A DNA stretch of 64,000 nucleotides, from assembly GCF_037975245.1 (NCBI RefSeq), contig NC_092570.1, positions 5,523,001 to 5,587,000 of the forward strand, in the 5' to 3' direction. A program made the position numbers and the translations under genes. Positions 14,101 through 29,100 of the stretch are shown here, one piece after another. The first letter of the stretch is position 1; each line of letters starts with the position of its first letter. The notes beneath the pieces are model-generated. The model had not been told where the DNA came from and did no database searches. It was given only the letters and a program-made list of their open reading frames with translations. Source of the DNA: Apostichopus japonicus. Lineage: Eukaryota > Echinodermata > Holothuroidea > Aspidochirotida > Stichopodidae.

Positions 14101-17100
14101 TTTTCCCCTTGGGAGGTCTGTATATGTTTGAGTAAGCTAGGAACTATAACAAATGGTTGTGAGAGCAATGTGAGTTAGGGCATTGTAAGGTATCATGAGA
14201 ATAGTGTTGTTTTAGTACCTGATGGTTTGATTTGTTGATATATTAAAATGAGGTTTCTTGCATGTTTTATCAGCTGAGGATCCAGGTTGTTATAACCCTC
14301 ATGACTTGGGCGTGAGCTACAGAGGAACGGGACACACGACTTCATCAGGACACACCTGCATGTCGTGGGAGGACACTTACAGAAAACCAGAGGACTACCC
14401 AAACAAAGGTAATCTACATAAACAGTTAAAAAAAAGGAAAATATGTAATAAAAAATATATATATAAAAAAGATTATAATGAAAAAAAATATATTAAAAAA
14501 ATTATAAAAAATGTATATAAAAAAATATATTTATCAAAAAATATGTATTTGAAAAAAAGGATTGCTAGCAAAATTGCTATGGATGTCTTCTAAGACTATA
14601 AAGTCAGCTCTACCAGAAGGAAAAATAAAGTATGGTAAATTAATATTAATTCATGTTTTAATGGAAATGCCTTTTTGACCCGATTGGCTTTCTAGCCGTA
14701 ATAAGTGACTGTATACTTCAGTCGGTCAAGGAATCACTGAGTCTATTGGCTTTCTGGTCATCAGAAGCGACTGTATGCTTCAGTCGGTCAAGCTGGTATC
14801 ACTGAGCTGATTGGCTTTCTGGCCGTAAGTAGCGAATATATTTCATCCAGTCCAACATTCCTTCCACTATGGAAAGTACTGAGATTCTGCAGCGCCACTA
14901 CTCTACTTTAATTCACGTTCACATTCACGGAACTTTCAACTTGTTATCCATCTGTCTATATAACTTACGCCCTTTGTACAAGAATATTTTTTAATATACT
15001 TGGCAGTCTATTTATTTCTCCATTTTATGCATCTCTAGTTTGAAATCTAACTTTTTCTCTTTCTTAAAATGGAGTTAATATCATCTTTTTTCATCTTTCT
15101 TGTTGTTTTTGTTTTATAGGTTTGGAGGCTAACTTTTGCCGTAATCCAACCGGTTACTCCGGTGGACCCTACTGTTACTACCCTGGCAAATCTGGGGCAA
15201 CCTTTGAGTACTGCAACGTGCCCCAGTGTGAAGTCAAAGGTAGGATACCCTTAAAGAATGAAGAATGATGTCAAAAATTAACGGCATGCATTGTCACTCA
15301 ATGTAAATTGCTTATAATGCTACAAGCCATGTGCTGCGCATTAGTTTTGTGTGTTTTTTAAATTTGATTGTTTCATTGGATCGTACCTTCTCAGCTGAAA
15401 ATATGGGACTTTGTTTTAGTCATGGAGTATCTTTCTGTGTTAGATTAATAATTAACATTGTATAACTAAGATTGGAAACTTGATCAACGTAAAGATTAAA
15501 AATTGGATCATGCCTTCTAAGCTGAAAAATATGGATATTTTTTTTAGTGTATTGGAGCATCTCTCTCTGTTTGGTTAATAATTATTATCATTTAACTCAA
15601 TATAAGATAGGCAAATTGATCAACTTAAAAATTCCAAGCCATAATGTTTTCATCAGAGGACAGTCGATGAACGAAGTAAATTAATAAATTTGCTTTGATC
15701 TGTAAAATTTCGTCGCCCAGACTCTTTTCAATGTAATTTAAATCACATGGAAAAAGCAAATCTGAAATTTTTTAAATTAGTCACAACTCTTACACTTTCA
15801 CTGTTTGAAATGACACTTCATTAATCAAGTTGTCAACCTATTTTTAATTTGGACTTAGTGTTTAAAGGTAGTCAGTATAAGCCCCAAATTATAGCACGCT
15901 ATAATTGCTAGAAGTTTTCAAAAAGTACTTTTCCTGGAGGTCTTTCCTCTCCATATTGTTCTCAGACATTTTTAAGGAACCCACAAGATAACTGAATATC
16001 CCAGTGAGGAAACTTTCCTCCAAGGTTGTAATAAAAACAGTCTAAGAATTTTGCCATAAGGTGACCATATTTGAGTATCTAGCATATTTGGGTCCAATAC
16101 GGCATTACCTTTAAAAAAAAAGATTGAAAAACTAATCAAACCCATCTCAAAAAGCTGCTTTATTTTACTATAAACATTGGATGATGTACGCCGGTCCTTT
16201 TTTGCGAATAATTACTTTGAATTATGACGTCTAAATGAGTTCTTTTTAATTTGTGAACTAATCATCCCGATCATGCTGTATAAATTGTAACGTTCTTCCG
16301 TGTAGAGGTTTGCGGCGAGGGCTGGATAGAGGACCCCAGCAGCACCTACTGTTACCAGATTGTGACCGACAAAGAATCCACATACGAGGAAGCTAGGAAG
16401 CAGTGCGTAGATCAAGATGCCGACTTGCTGAGTATTACCTCTCCCGAGGAACAAGCATTTATTACAGGTAGGTTGTCCAATCATTTGTTTGTGGCAGAAA
16501 TTTTCTAATATTCTTATTTTAATTTTTTTATCATAATTAAATAAGTTTTTAAGTTGACTTGCTGAATATTATCTCTCCTGAGGAACAAGCATTTATGACA
16601 GGTAGATTTTCCAATCATTTGTTTGTTTTTTTGTGGCAGAAATTTTCTTATATTCTTATTTTAATTTATTGTTTGTTATAACTAAATCAGTTTTCCAGTT
16701 GCATGTTTTGCTCTCTATTCTTTCTCCCTTCCAGGCATTGTTCGTACCGAGAGAGTGATAGCCCTGTGGATGGGTCTCAATGATCTTTTTAACGAAGCAG
16801 GCTGGGAATGGTCGAATGGAGCACCATTCAGCTATCTAAACTGGGCCGAAGGTATTGTTGTAGTAAATTGGTAGAATAAGCATGCAATCTAGGTTAGGCT
16901 AGATATCACTGCTATAAAAGTGTGTTAGGTCAATACAAATCAGGTAAATATTAATTGGCGATGTTTGTGTTAAAATGTGGGGAAAAAACTGCCAAGATTT
17001 TAAGCATGTGCTTATAACATGAATGCAGCAAACTATTAAACATGCCAGCTAATTTTTGTTGACGTGTTTTTGATGATGAGAGGAATTATGGGGAAAATGC

Positions 17101-20100
17101 TCCTAGTTCTTTGACAGTTATAGACTGATAAAATGAAAGGAGATATCATATGTGTAAAGATAAGTAGGGAAAATAGTTGACTCAGTGAGTATCACATTTA
17201 TTTTTGGTCTAATAAAAAATAGTTGAAGGTAGTCAGTATAGGCCCCAGAATATATTATGCTATAATTTGCTTGAAGTTTTCAAAAAGTACTTTCCTGGAG
17301 GTCTTCACTCTCCAAATTGTTCTCAGACATTTTTAAGGAACACGCAAGATAACTGAATGTCCCATTGAGTAAAATTTCCTCAAATGTTGTTATAAAAACA
17401 GTTTAAGAATTTTGCCCAAAGGTGACCATATTTGAATATCTAGCAAATGTGGGGCCAATATAGCCTACCCTTAAAGCACTTGAAAATTGATTTTCAGTTG
17501 TCTGTTTGTTGGTTTGACTTTATTTATTCATTATTCATTTCTAGGAATTTTACATTGAACTCCAAATTACAGTAGCATTAATGTTGTATATGGACTAACC
17601 CTAATTATCTTCTCTTACATATGATGTATTTTTTGTAAATATATTTCAAAGACAACTTTTTAGTTTTGGGAAAGTCTAATTAAAGAATTAAAGAGTTTTT
17701 GTTTTTTTATGCAAAGTTAGTAGAGGCTAACATTTGTTAATTTTTTGTTAATATTTGTAAATTCTTGTTAAATATTCTATGGGTTGGCATTAGGACAGAA
17801 GTGGTCAGTAGTTGTTGAGATTTGGTGAACAATGATACTGCTGTAGCATATTTTTGGGGGTAAAAATGAAGGAAGTCTGTAAAAGGATCTCGCAGTGCAA
17901 GAATATCCCTTCAAGACTGCAGTTTGTCTCCACAATTCTGTATTACTGAACGACATGTACAATTCAGGTAAAATTTTAACGATTGCATTGTTTTGATATC
18001 GTCTGCCTGATTGATCGATCAATTGATCAATAAGAGGGTATTGCTTTTGTTACAATTTTCCTTTGTTTTTGAAAGATGAGCCCAACAATGCCGGTGGAGG
18101 TGAACATTGCGTTGCTTTGTCTACTCATAACGGAGAATGGGCCGACGAAGACTGTGATTTGAATTTTGCTCATATCTGCAAGAAAATCAGTGAGTATAGG
18201 ATCACTTCTCTTTAACTTGAAAGTCAAGGGTTATTAGAAATGATGCACCATCCAGACACCACTCTATGAACGCATTTTGACAAAACTTGCCACTTTTAGT
18301 TGAAAATATTAAGAAAATATTTGCTTTGTTGTATATATGGGATATGTGGTCCAGGTAGCGTCTTGTAGAATTGGTTAACAAATCTTGCCCTGTGGGTAGG
18401 GGGGGATGGTTGATTAACAGTTAGGGTTGAAGCCTATAAATTATAGAATCCATCACTCTAAACTGTCTTCCAAAAAAAAATTGAACGAAATAAAAAATAT
18501 TATCTTTTTTATTTCAAATGAATGTGTTGTTCAAATTAATAACAAAAACTTGTAATTATTTGGAACGCACAGCAGTACAATGTACTTCAAACTGACTATG
18601 CTGGTTTGGACCATCAAACTGTGAAATCTGCCAAAAGCTTAGGTCACAGCTGTAGTAGTTTATATTCGTAAATCTGTCTTCATGCACATCATTTGTCCTT
18701 TAGGTTTGGATGCGACACCTCCAGCGCCTACCACCGCCCTGCCTGGAGGTGGTTGTCCCAGGGGATGGTCAGGCTATGGTAGCCACTGCTACCTGATAGA
18801 GAAGGACATGGTGGAGTGGAACGTGGCAGAGTCGTACTGCCACGCCATCGGCGCCGAGCTGGCTTCCATTCACGACATCGGAGAGATGCAACATCTCACA
18901 GCTCAGATGGCAGAAGGTAAAGAATTCATTTAATATTGTCTATGATAACAGAACCAGTGTATATCAAGTTTATGAGAAAAATTAAGAGAAATGGAATGAC
19001 TTTCGAAGTTGAAAAGAATCCAAATTTGAGTTAAAAAATGTTGAATTGGAAGCCACCTGACGTGTAAGGTAACAAAACAGTATATATCAAGTGTTAAGAG
19101 GTTAATGATAATGAAATGACTTTCTAAATTAAAAAAATTCCAAAGTTTGAGTTTAAAAATGTTGAATTGGAAGCCACCCGAGGTGGAAGTTGTTTTTCAT
19201 AAGCCCTTGCGGGTTTCTCCCACATTTGTGGTCGCTTAAAGCGTTGTTTCAATAGCTGCCTGATAATTTAAGATTCTTATTGTTATTGATGTTAGACATG
19301 TAATGTTGCTTTATACTTGTGGTCATTTTATGGTTAAGATAAGTTGGTCAGAAACTACTCTGAAATAAGAAGCAGTATGCTGGCCGCTGTTTTTGTTAGA
19401 CTATAAGATCTCTTGCCACCAAACCAGTGAGCGAAACCAGCTTCATTGCTTAGTAATATGACGTGGAAGGCATCTCATTTATTGTATCGCAACGTTTATT
19501 TATTTATTTTTATTTTTGAAACGGTGGTGCATCTTATGAAAGTTGACTTTGGTGTAATTATTTGAAGAATAATATCTAAGTTCTCTCAAAGACGGAACGT
19601 CGTGAGACATTTCAAGAGCCTGCGTTCAGTGAGGCCACCTCATTGGAGCTTTAGTTTTCTGTCATTCTGCAATCGACATTCTTTTTCCCCTCTTTCATTT
19701 CATTTTCTTTGGTGGCTTTTTAGTAAAGCACAGCGTATACTGGTTTGGAGCTAACGACATCCTGGAAGAGGACCATTGGGTGTTCTCTAACGGCACCATT
19801 GGGTCTACCGAAGAAGAACTTCTCTACTTCAATTGGGCGGATGGAGAACCGAACGATGCCGGCTCTGCTGGTGAAAATTGTGCCTGCATGCTGTGAGCAT
19901 TACATGGATTTTTGAATCAGTATTCCATTTGCATTTTATATCACTCAAAAAATAGAAACAGAGAAAAAATATGAAATTCCAAGTATGGAATAAATGGATG
20001 GCTTTATTAAGATATATGAAAGTTTAGTATATTTTATGTTTGTGTATGTGTTAATTTTTTGATGGTCACGGTATATGCTCTGAAAATTTAATATTATGAT

Positions 20101-23100
20101 ATTAATAATAACCTCAAGTTAATGACCGTATAGTTAATGATTGGCTCGTCTCCTATATGTGTTTGAATTGTTTTTGTTCTATGAAAATACAAATGGTTTA
20201 ATGTTAACATGATATAAACAGCAGCTCGTCAAAGGCTGAAAAACCATCAAAAGCTCTGAGCTTGTTATCCAGAGGTCATGTTAGATTCCCGTTTTAGCCA
20301 TTTGTACTTTTCCAATAGCTTAATTGTTTTACTTGATGTAGTTTTGATTGACTTTCCTTTTATAGCCAATCCTGGCATTGGGAGTGGAATGACTTTAGAT
20401 GCGATGCGACTTTACCATACGTCTGCGAGGGCGTCCCGAATCCAGAAATTGGAGATGGTATGTTAACCGTTTATCCTAAAGATGAGTTCATTGTTTGGCC
20501 ACAACACAAATTTCCAAATAATTTTCTTTTTCAATCCATCTTTTAGCCCAGTAATGCATGATTATGTTTTTCCTCATTCCTTGTTCTTTTCTTTTTTTGT
20601 TCTTTTGTCTAAATTTACACAGGCACGTATAGCATTTACAAAGATGCTGAAAGCTTTGCTGATGCTGAGCAGAGCTGCCGAAACCACGGAGGAACTCTGG
20701 CCACCATCAGCAGCCAGGACCAGATGGATGAATTATCTGCCCTCCTGGATCAAGTGTATAATCCCTTTGGTAAGCACTACTCCCCACCCCTACCCTTCCC
20801 CATCCGTCCCCCACCCTTTCTACTCCTAACAGCTCTATATCCTTCACAATTTTATTAGGTCAAAGTTCCCAATAGTGTTTATGGATTATCCAAATTGGAA
20901 AGTTCAAATTTTTGTTTCATAATATTAATGAGTCACTAGCGTAATCAAAACAGTCTAAGAATTTTGACCAAAGGTGACCATATTTGAATATCTAGCATAT
21001 TTGGGGCCAATACAGCATACCTTTAAACATATTATATCCTATGACAGGGTATATATTCACTATCATTATTATATCATTATTATATCAGTATCAATCGTTA
21101 CAAATCTATTTTGTTTTGTTTATCCCATTGTTAATCAGGCGAAGACACCTTTTGGTTTGGGGCGAACGACATCAAGATGGAAGGTAACTGGGTGATGGGG
21201 GGCGATGAGAACAGTAACAAGCCACAGCTTTATCAGAACTGGCACTCGAGTGAGCCTAATAATTACATTGCACCAGGAGAAGACTGTGTGGCTATGATGT
21301 AAGTAACCTCACTGTACTTCACATGTACTTTGAACAGTTAATACCAATGAGTTGAAAAAAAATAAAATTTATTTCTTTGAAGATTATAGATGATTATCAA
21401 CATGTCATTGGTTTAACTACAAGTAGTGATACTCCATAAAGTAATAATTTAATATGTTAGTCTTGACAGACCTATTGGTGATGACTGCACATGGGGTTGG
21501 TTCCTCTGTGGCTGTGATACCCCTCACCCCCTCCCATCCAAACCAAAAAAAAAATTTGTGTTTGTCTTGACTAAACTTGGGATAAGTTCGACTATTCTTA
21601 CAAAACCCCCTACAAAAAATTACGATTTGTGTGTTTGACTCAACAGAACAATGGATGTTGATTACACATCAAACTGGTGTGATTACAGCCGTGGTATCCC
21701 ACCACCCCCATCCCCCTTGCACAACAAAACAGGGATTTTGTGCATTTGTCTTGCCAGCTATACCAGATGACTACACATGGAATTGGTATAGGATGATTAC
21801 ACACTACGCTATTGATGATGACTACACGTCGAAGTGGTTTGACTATGGCTGTGATAGCCAGATATAAATAAATATAAACTTGTGCGTTTGTCTTGACAGA
21901 CCTATTGATGATGACTACACATGGAAGTGGTTAGACTATGGCTGTGATAGCCAGATATAAATAAATATAAACTTGTGCGTTTGTCTTGACAGACCTATTG
22001 ATGATGACTACACATGGAAGTGGTTTGACTACGGCTGTGAGAGCCAGATATAAATAAATGTAAACTTGTGCGTTTGTCTTGACAGACCTATTGATGATGA
22101 CTACACATGGAAGTGGTTTGACTACAGCTGTGATAGCCAAATATAAATAAATGTAAACTTGTGTGTTTGTCTTGACAGACCTATTGATGATGACTACACA
22201 TGGAAGTGGTTTGACTATGGCTGTGATAGCCAGATACAAATAAAATAAACTTGTGCGTTTGTCTTGATAGACATATTGATGATGACTACACATGGAAGTG
22301 GTTTGACTACGGCTGTGATAACCAGATATAAATAAATGTAAACTTGTGTGTTTGTCTTGACAGACCTATTGATGATGACTACACATGGAAGTGGTTTGAC
22401 TATGGCTGTGATAGCCAGATATAAATAAATGTAAACTTGTGTGTTTGTCTTGACAGACCTATTGATGATGACTACACATGGAAGTGGTTTGACTACGGCT
22501 GTGATTCTCCAGAGAGATTTATTTGCGAGGATATCGACCCCGACGGACATGCTTACCAAGGTGAGAAATTGCCCGAGAAATCTGATCGTTCAAGAAACCA
22601 AATATACATAGTCTGTCTTCTTCAGGGGTTTCCAAGCTTGGTTTTGACAGTAATGTACATCAAATAAAGTCAAGACTAAATTTCATTTCATAAGTATAAT
22701 CAATAGAGGCTTGTTAAGTATTAAACCAACTGCACAGACAGGCAGGTTGGTAGTTACCCTCGTAGTCTGGGGATACGTTTAATGCTTTTAGATTCGGTTT
22801 ACTTCATCCAGCATGAAAGACCAATATGATATATATATGATATATAACTCTTATGCTGGTCTCCTTTAAGTCAGAGGTAGATATTGAAGCATTGAAGATA
22901 TTGAAGCTGATTTTTCCTGATTCATTAATGGTTTCTTTGTTTCTGATTGGCTAAATACAGACCACAGATACACTGTTGTGGATGAGGTACTACCGTGGGG
23001 TAAAGCCAGCCAGTACTGTAACTCAAGAGGAGGACGTCTGGCACGGATCAGAGATCCAAACCTGGAAAATTTTGTGGAATTTGTGGTCGACGAATTTGAG

Positions 23101-26100
23101 CAGGACGGTGAGAACTTAGGGATCGTATGGTTGGAGGGCTTAGTTACTTTCAGACGTGCAGATCAGTTGCCTGAGTTACGCTGAATCTGGGCTTAATACC
23201 ACAAGAGCCTTCAAATTTTTAGCCTTCCATTCTTCCGTTCAAACATTTCAGTTATGACCAGGCATAGATCCCACTAAAGTTTATACCAAAGTATCTCCAC
23301 AGGTTGCTATCGTTTGGTCTGCTAAGTGTTTCAGCTGTGCGTACTGTATGTGCGATTTAATTCAGTGCATATTGTTGAGTAGTATTCAGTTTGCTTGGAA
23401 CATACAGCAATCTTGCTGGTGTATGTGCTCTGCTGTTTGCATCAATTGTTCTGAAAAAGAAGATATGAAACAGGAAATTAAGCCCTATTAAACAGAATCT
23501 GATTTCAAACCCCCCTTGGCAGGAAAGGAAGAAAACTTTCTACATAAGTGGAGACTTTGAAACACCTCCATTCCCCCTTCCTTCTCCCCACCCCTCCCTT
23601 TCTCCCCTCCCCCTCCTCCCTGCCTCCTTCCCTCCCCTGTCCCGTTACAAAGTCAATGCAGTTTTCATTTCGTCTCTCTTTTTGTTCATTTATTTACCAT
23701 TATACATCTTAAAATCTACGACCTGTATGGTCTATGAAATACTGCTCCCTGGATCCTTCCAAATTGTTTGCCGTGAATACCTAAGGTTAATTTTAACAGT
23801 TTCCTATCCTTTTCAGGATCTAAATTTTATTCTCCTTCCATTTCTACTTTACTTCAATGTGTTTTGAAATGGAAATTACTGTTTATAGTTATTTTCGCTT
23901 TGTCCTTCCAGTTATTTTAAGGAGTAAAGGAGTCTGGATAGGCCTGAATGACATATCTCACCAGAATTTCTTTGAGTGGTCCGATGGGTCAAAGGTCACT
24001 TATACCAACTGGAATTCAGGAGAACCTAACAACTTTGCTCGTCAAGAAGATTGTACATTCGTTTTCACTTCTGTGAGTTTTTTATACATTTTTTTCCATT
24101 TAAATTAGCAGGTCTATGTCATGTTTTTAATGATACCATTTCATTCAGCTGTTATAAAATGGAAAAGACCCAAATGGACTGGTCTGGACTGGTTTCTAAT
24201 GATTGTATTAATAATAACCTGATTCATTTACCTATCACAGAATGGAACAGACCTGAATGAACAGGTCAATGTCATGCATTTAATGATACCATATTTCATT
24301 GACCTGTTACACAATGGAAAGGACCCAAATGGACTGGTCTCTCATGACTATAATAACAATGTAACCTACTTCATTTACCTATCGCAGAGTGGAACAGACC
24401 CAAGCGGACTGGTCTACCGTGCTGGTAGGTGGGGCGATTATGACTGTGGAGACGACAGCTTCGGTTACGTGTGTCAGAAGGATAAAGAAGTTGTCCCGAC
24501 CAGCGATGTTCCACCTCCCCAATTCAACTGCCCAGAGGGTTGGTTGTGGACGTCAAGTTACTGCCTCTTTGTGACCGAAGATCTGCTCACATGGGAGGAT
24601 GCGCAACAGACTTGTTTGAAGGAAGACACAAACCTAGCCACTGTCAGACACTAGTGAGTTAATCTTTCCCACTCATAAATGACCTTGTTGTCTAATAATG
24701 TGGTTTGTAGCTGTGGTGATCTAGCCTGCAGTAACTAATAAGTTACGGTACACTGACTGGTTACGTAAGCACACTGCGGTGGAATATCACTTATATAGTA
24801 GGAGGGACTAGAACATTAGTATTCTTTGTTTATTTATCGTTTGTTCTAAGAGTAATCTTATGAATCTGGGAGCCGGAAATATACCTTAGAAGGAGTAGCA
24901 GGAATTGGAGAAAATAGATGTAGAATAATTTACCTCATGATTTTGTGTCTTTATTCATACAACTGAACATTACAGTAGCACAAACATGTAGTGAGTACAA
25001 ACGTTTGGTACAAGATGTATTTAATAGTTTAAAAGAACCTTGATCTTAACATCGACTTGTAGGAACTGAATGATAATCTTTCACCTGGGTGGTTAGAGTT
25101 TATGCCCTCTGTTTGTATGTCGACGATAAGGTTACCTATGAAACTTTCCTGTTAGAAAGTTTACAAATTTTAATTTTTTTTACAAATTTTGCAAATTTCT
25201 TGTATTGATTCCTTTAAAAATATAACTTGATATAAAACCTTGTTGCACAAGTCACTTGCAGTTTTGTCTTCTTTTCTTTACAGCTATGACGTAGCTGAAT
25301 TGGTGGATCGGCTGAGAGAGTCAAACGGAATATTCTGGATTGGACTGAACGACATAGAGAGGGCTGGTTTCTACCAGTGGGTTGATGGTTCTACCGTTAC
25401 ATTCACTAACTGGGATCTTGGTCAACCAGGTTGGTAAATCATTATTTCATCATAAAGAAATAATCAATAATTAATTTACTTGAGAGGGATATATTCATTA
25501 TTTATTTTTGTAGTTTTTGTTTTAATGATTGTTATACAAGAATTTTTGCTTGGCTCTGTGACAGGTTTGTATATAGTTAAGATTTTCAATGATCACATTT
25601 GGGGGGAGGGGGGAGGTTTGATATAAGCTATCCAGCCTAGTTATTGTGTGAACCATCAGAACCAGGTTTGAAGGAAATATACACACATATTGTTAGATTT
25701 TGTTGTCCTATGCTAAGCTATGCTGGGTTATATAATACTGTTTGTTATGTATTTTATGTTATGGTTTCTTATGTTGTTTTCTGTTAGTTTACTAATATAT
25801 GTTAGTTTATATTGCTATGGTTTTCTATGCAATGCTGGGTAATTTGATGCTCTTTGTTGTATGTATTTTATGTGATGACTTCTTATTTTGTTTTTGTTAT
25901 GTTATTTATGTATGTTAGTTTATATTGTTATGGTTATGCTATGCTAAGGTATGTGGGCTGATATGACGCTGTTTGTTGTTATGTATTTTATGTTATGGCC
26001 TAATATTGTTTTATGTTATTTTATTTACATATGTTAGTATACTGTTATGGTTTTTTATGCTAAACCATGGGTGACGTTATGCCAAGATCTACTATATGTT

Positions 26101-29100
26101 TGCCTATATGTTTTCTTTTACCAGATAACCATGATGGGAGATGTGTCGGCATGGCTGTTGGACCTAATGACTTTGGAGAGTGGGATGATCAAACCTGTGA
26201 CAGTCGTTATCAAGCTATTTGCCAGAGACCACAGGATAATGTTGTCTTCCCTGACCCACCACCCACCCCCTCACCAGAGTGGACCTGTCCAAGTGGGTGG
26301 AGTGGTTTTGGGTCTTATTGCTATCAGGTAAAGTTTGATCATTTGTGGCAGAGGTGATCTGAAGCAGTGTCAGTTTTACTTCTTTAATTTTTTATGTTTG
26401 TATTCTATTAACATATCGTGAGCTTGGGGTAACTTTTCCATTACCTACATTATTTGTATTTTGTTACAGATTTATGGTAGTGGACAACTTGTCCCATGCT
26501 TAAATTGTTTGTATTTTGTTACAAATGGTGACAGTGAGTGAATATTCCCGTACCTTGTTTGTATTTTGTCACAGATTGTGAGAGCAGGTAACATTTAACA
26601 CTTGCTTACTTTCTTTGTAAGTTGTTACAGGTTGTGAAAGTGGGTAACATGATCATTATATATACTGTTTGTATCTTTTTAAAGTTTGTTAGAATGAGTA
26701 ACTTTTGCCCTTACTGACTCTTTCTACAGATTGTGGGTATCATCTTACTTGCTTTGCTTGTTTTGTATATATACTACAGATTGTAAGAGTGGATAACATT
26801 TCCCTTACTTACCTTGTTTGTATTTGTTACATATTGTAAGAGTGGGTAACTTACATCTGGGATGACTTACCTTCTGGACAAGTTACCTAAGCATTTTCCC
26901 ACGCCATCGGCGCTCAACTCAAAAAAAAACTACCACCAACTATACCGTAGCCTGCCAAGGGCAGCCGGTCTAGCCAGCTCTATCTGGCCAGATCCGGTGC
27001 CTTGGCCTGGTCATTCTTTCCTGTAACTTGTTCTGTTCAGTTGCAAGTCTATAACTTCTTGCTTGCTTACCTGGTATGTATTTGTTACAGATTGTAAGAG
27101 TGGGTAACATCTCTCTTGCTTACCTTGTGTGTATTTGTTACAGATCGTAAGAGTGGGTAACATCTCGCTTGCTTACCTTGTGTGTATTTGTTACAGATCG
27201 TAAGAGTGGGTAACATCTCTCTTGCTTACTCCTGGGAGGATGCTTCACAGGACTGTAGGACTAGGTCATCTCATACAGGTAATCTGGTCACACTCCATAA
27301 TGCAACCGTGGAAGATTGGCTGAAACAGCAAGCATCTAATCTTGCTCCAAGGTGAGTAAAGAGGTTGTGCTTCCATCTTGTTTCATCAATAAATATGAAC
27401 AAACGATGAAGTTGACAAATACTATGAGGAAGCCCATCAGGATCAAGGACTCCTACAAGTAGGATTGTTCTTCATATAATCTAATGATACACACTGTAGG
27501 AAGACTATCAGGATCAAGAATTCATGCAAATATAGAGAATATTCCATATAGTCCAAGTCTTTTTTTTTTCAATGGTACTGCCTGCTGTGTATACTAGTGA
27601 CTCCAACAATATACAGATGCAAAAAGATAGACACTTGACTACCTTGAGGAGTAGCTCATCAACTTGAATTGATTTTATCATAACACTCTAAAACAGATTT
27701 TCTTGAGGGTTTTTCAACTTTGTTACATATAGTAGAAGTTGCTTGTAACCTTTATCATGTGACATCTATTCACTGAACAGAAACCAATCCTAGCCGGCTC
27801 CTGTCCCAGCATGCATTGTATAAGATGTGACTTGTGCTCGCGTCTGTATCACATGATCAGGCTCGGAAATATGATATTCCAGATGCACCATGTGGAGTCA
27901 TGAGACTGCTTACAGTTTCAGATTAAAGGGACAGTCATTCGTAGGAATCCACCGTTGTGAAACTGCTTTACAGTTTCCAATTAAACAGACAGTCATTTGC
28001 AGGGACCCACCATCGTGAAACTGCTTATAGTTTCTGATTAAAGGGACTGCACCCATTCGCAGGGACTCACTGTCTCAACAACATAGACTATATTTCTGTT
28101 CTATTGTTTATTGTTTTGTTTCTCATCATTGGTGTGATGAAGTCAATTTGTTTGGTCACTTCAGTTTCTTTTTCGATCACTCATTCCAACGTTGTGTTTT
28201 TTTACTATGATAATGTTCTGCCGCTGTTTTATTCTTAGAGTGGATGATCGAGAGGGTTTCTGGATCGGTCTGAATGACAGGGGAACCGATGGGTGTAAGT
28301 TGTCACCTTCATTTACTTGTAATTATGCAGTGCAAATTGTCGTGTCCTGAATGTCATAACCGGTCACGATTATATTCCTTTATATGGTAGAGGGACGCTA
28401 TGAAACCACAGATTGCAAAGTCGTTAATTACTATTACGGTTAGATTCGTCCAACACTGCAGCATACAGAAATGTTGTACTCGAAGCCGAAGCCAAAGTGA
28501 ATTAATCAGGTCACACATCCAGGGTCTTGCATGCTAAGTTGTTCAATACCGCCCTCATTACCTTTCAGGTCACCCTGTAGATTTGAATCATAACATTGAG
28601 TGTTGTAACTGTCTCGTAGATTACTTCTGGACGGGATACGCTGACCATAACTACGTGGTGGAGTATGTAAACTGGGGGGAAGACCAGCCTGACGATGAAG
28701 ACCATACTCAAAACTGTGTTCAGATGTTCCTCGGAGAAAACTCGGGAGGATGGGAAGACGAAGATTGTACACGGAAAAGAAACTGGATCTGTGAGATGCC
28801 CAAAACATGTAAGACAGACATGCACATCTACACACATACATTCACTAATCATGATAGATTATGCTCAGATTGAGAAATAGTGATATATTGTTTGTCAGTA
28901 ACTTATAAATAGTCCTCATTTTTTTCTTCTTTTTTTTCCATCTCATTTATTCAAAAGTATCATAACATATGGTACACACTTGTTTAAATTATTATTACAA
29001 TTACAATTTTTACATTATTTACAATTCTGATTACTACATTGTTATGTCAGCTCAATGTTACAAAGGAACTATTTACATAATGAGAAAAGTGTTTCCGAAC

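Noticed and set aside
21931-22559. Minus-strand frames with a repeated [10 protein letters not shown] motif
   Set aside because: By-product of the 93-bp array (31 codons) that derives from the CTLD-4 exon on the plus strand.
26880-26915. Match of about 14 bp (CACGCCATCGGCGC) to the CTLD-3 exon near 18841
   Set aside because: Too short, flanked by unrelated sequence, and not in a splice-compatible setting; could be a chance match or a tiny fragment.
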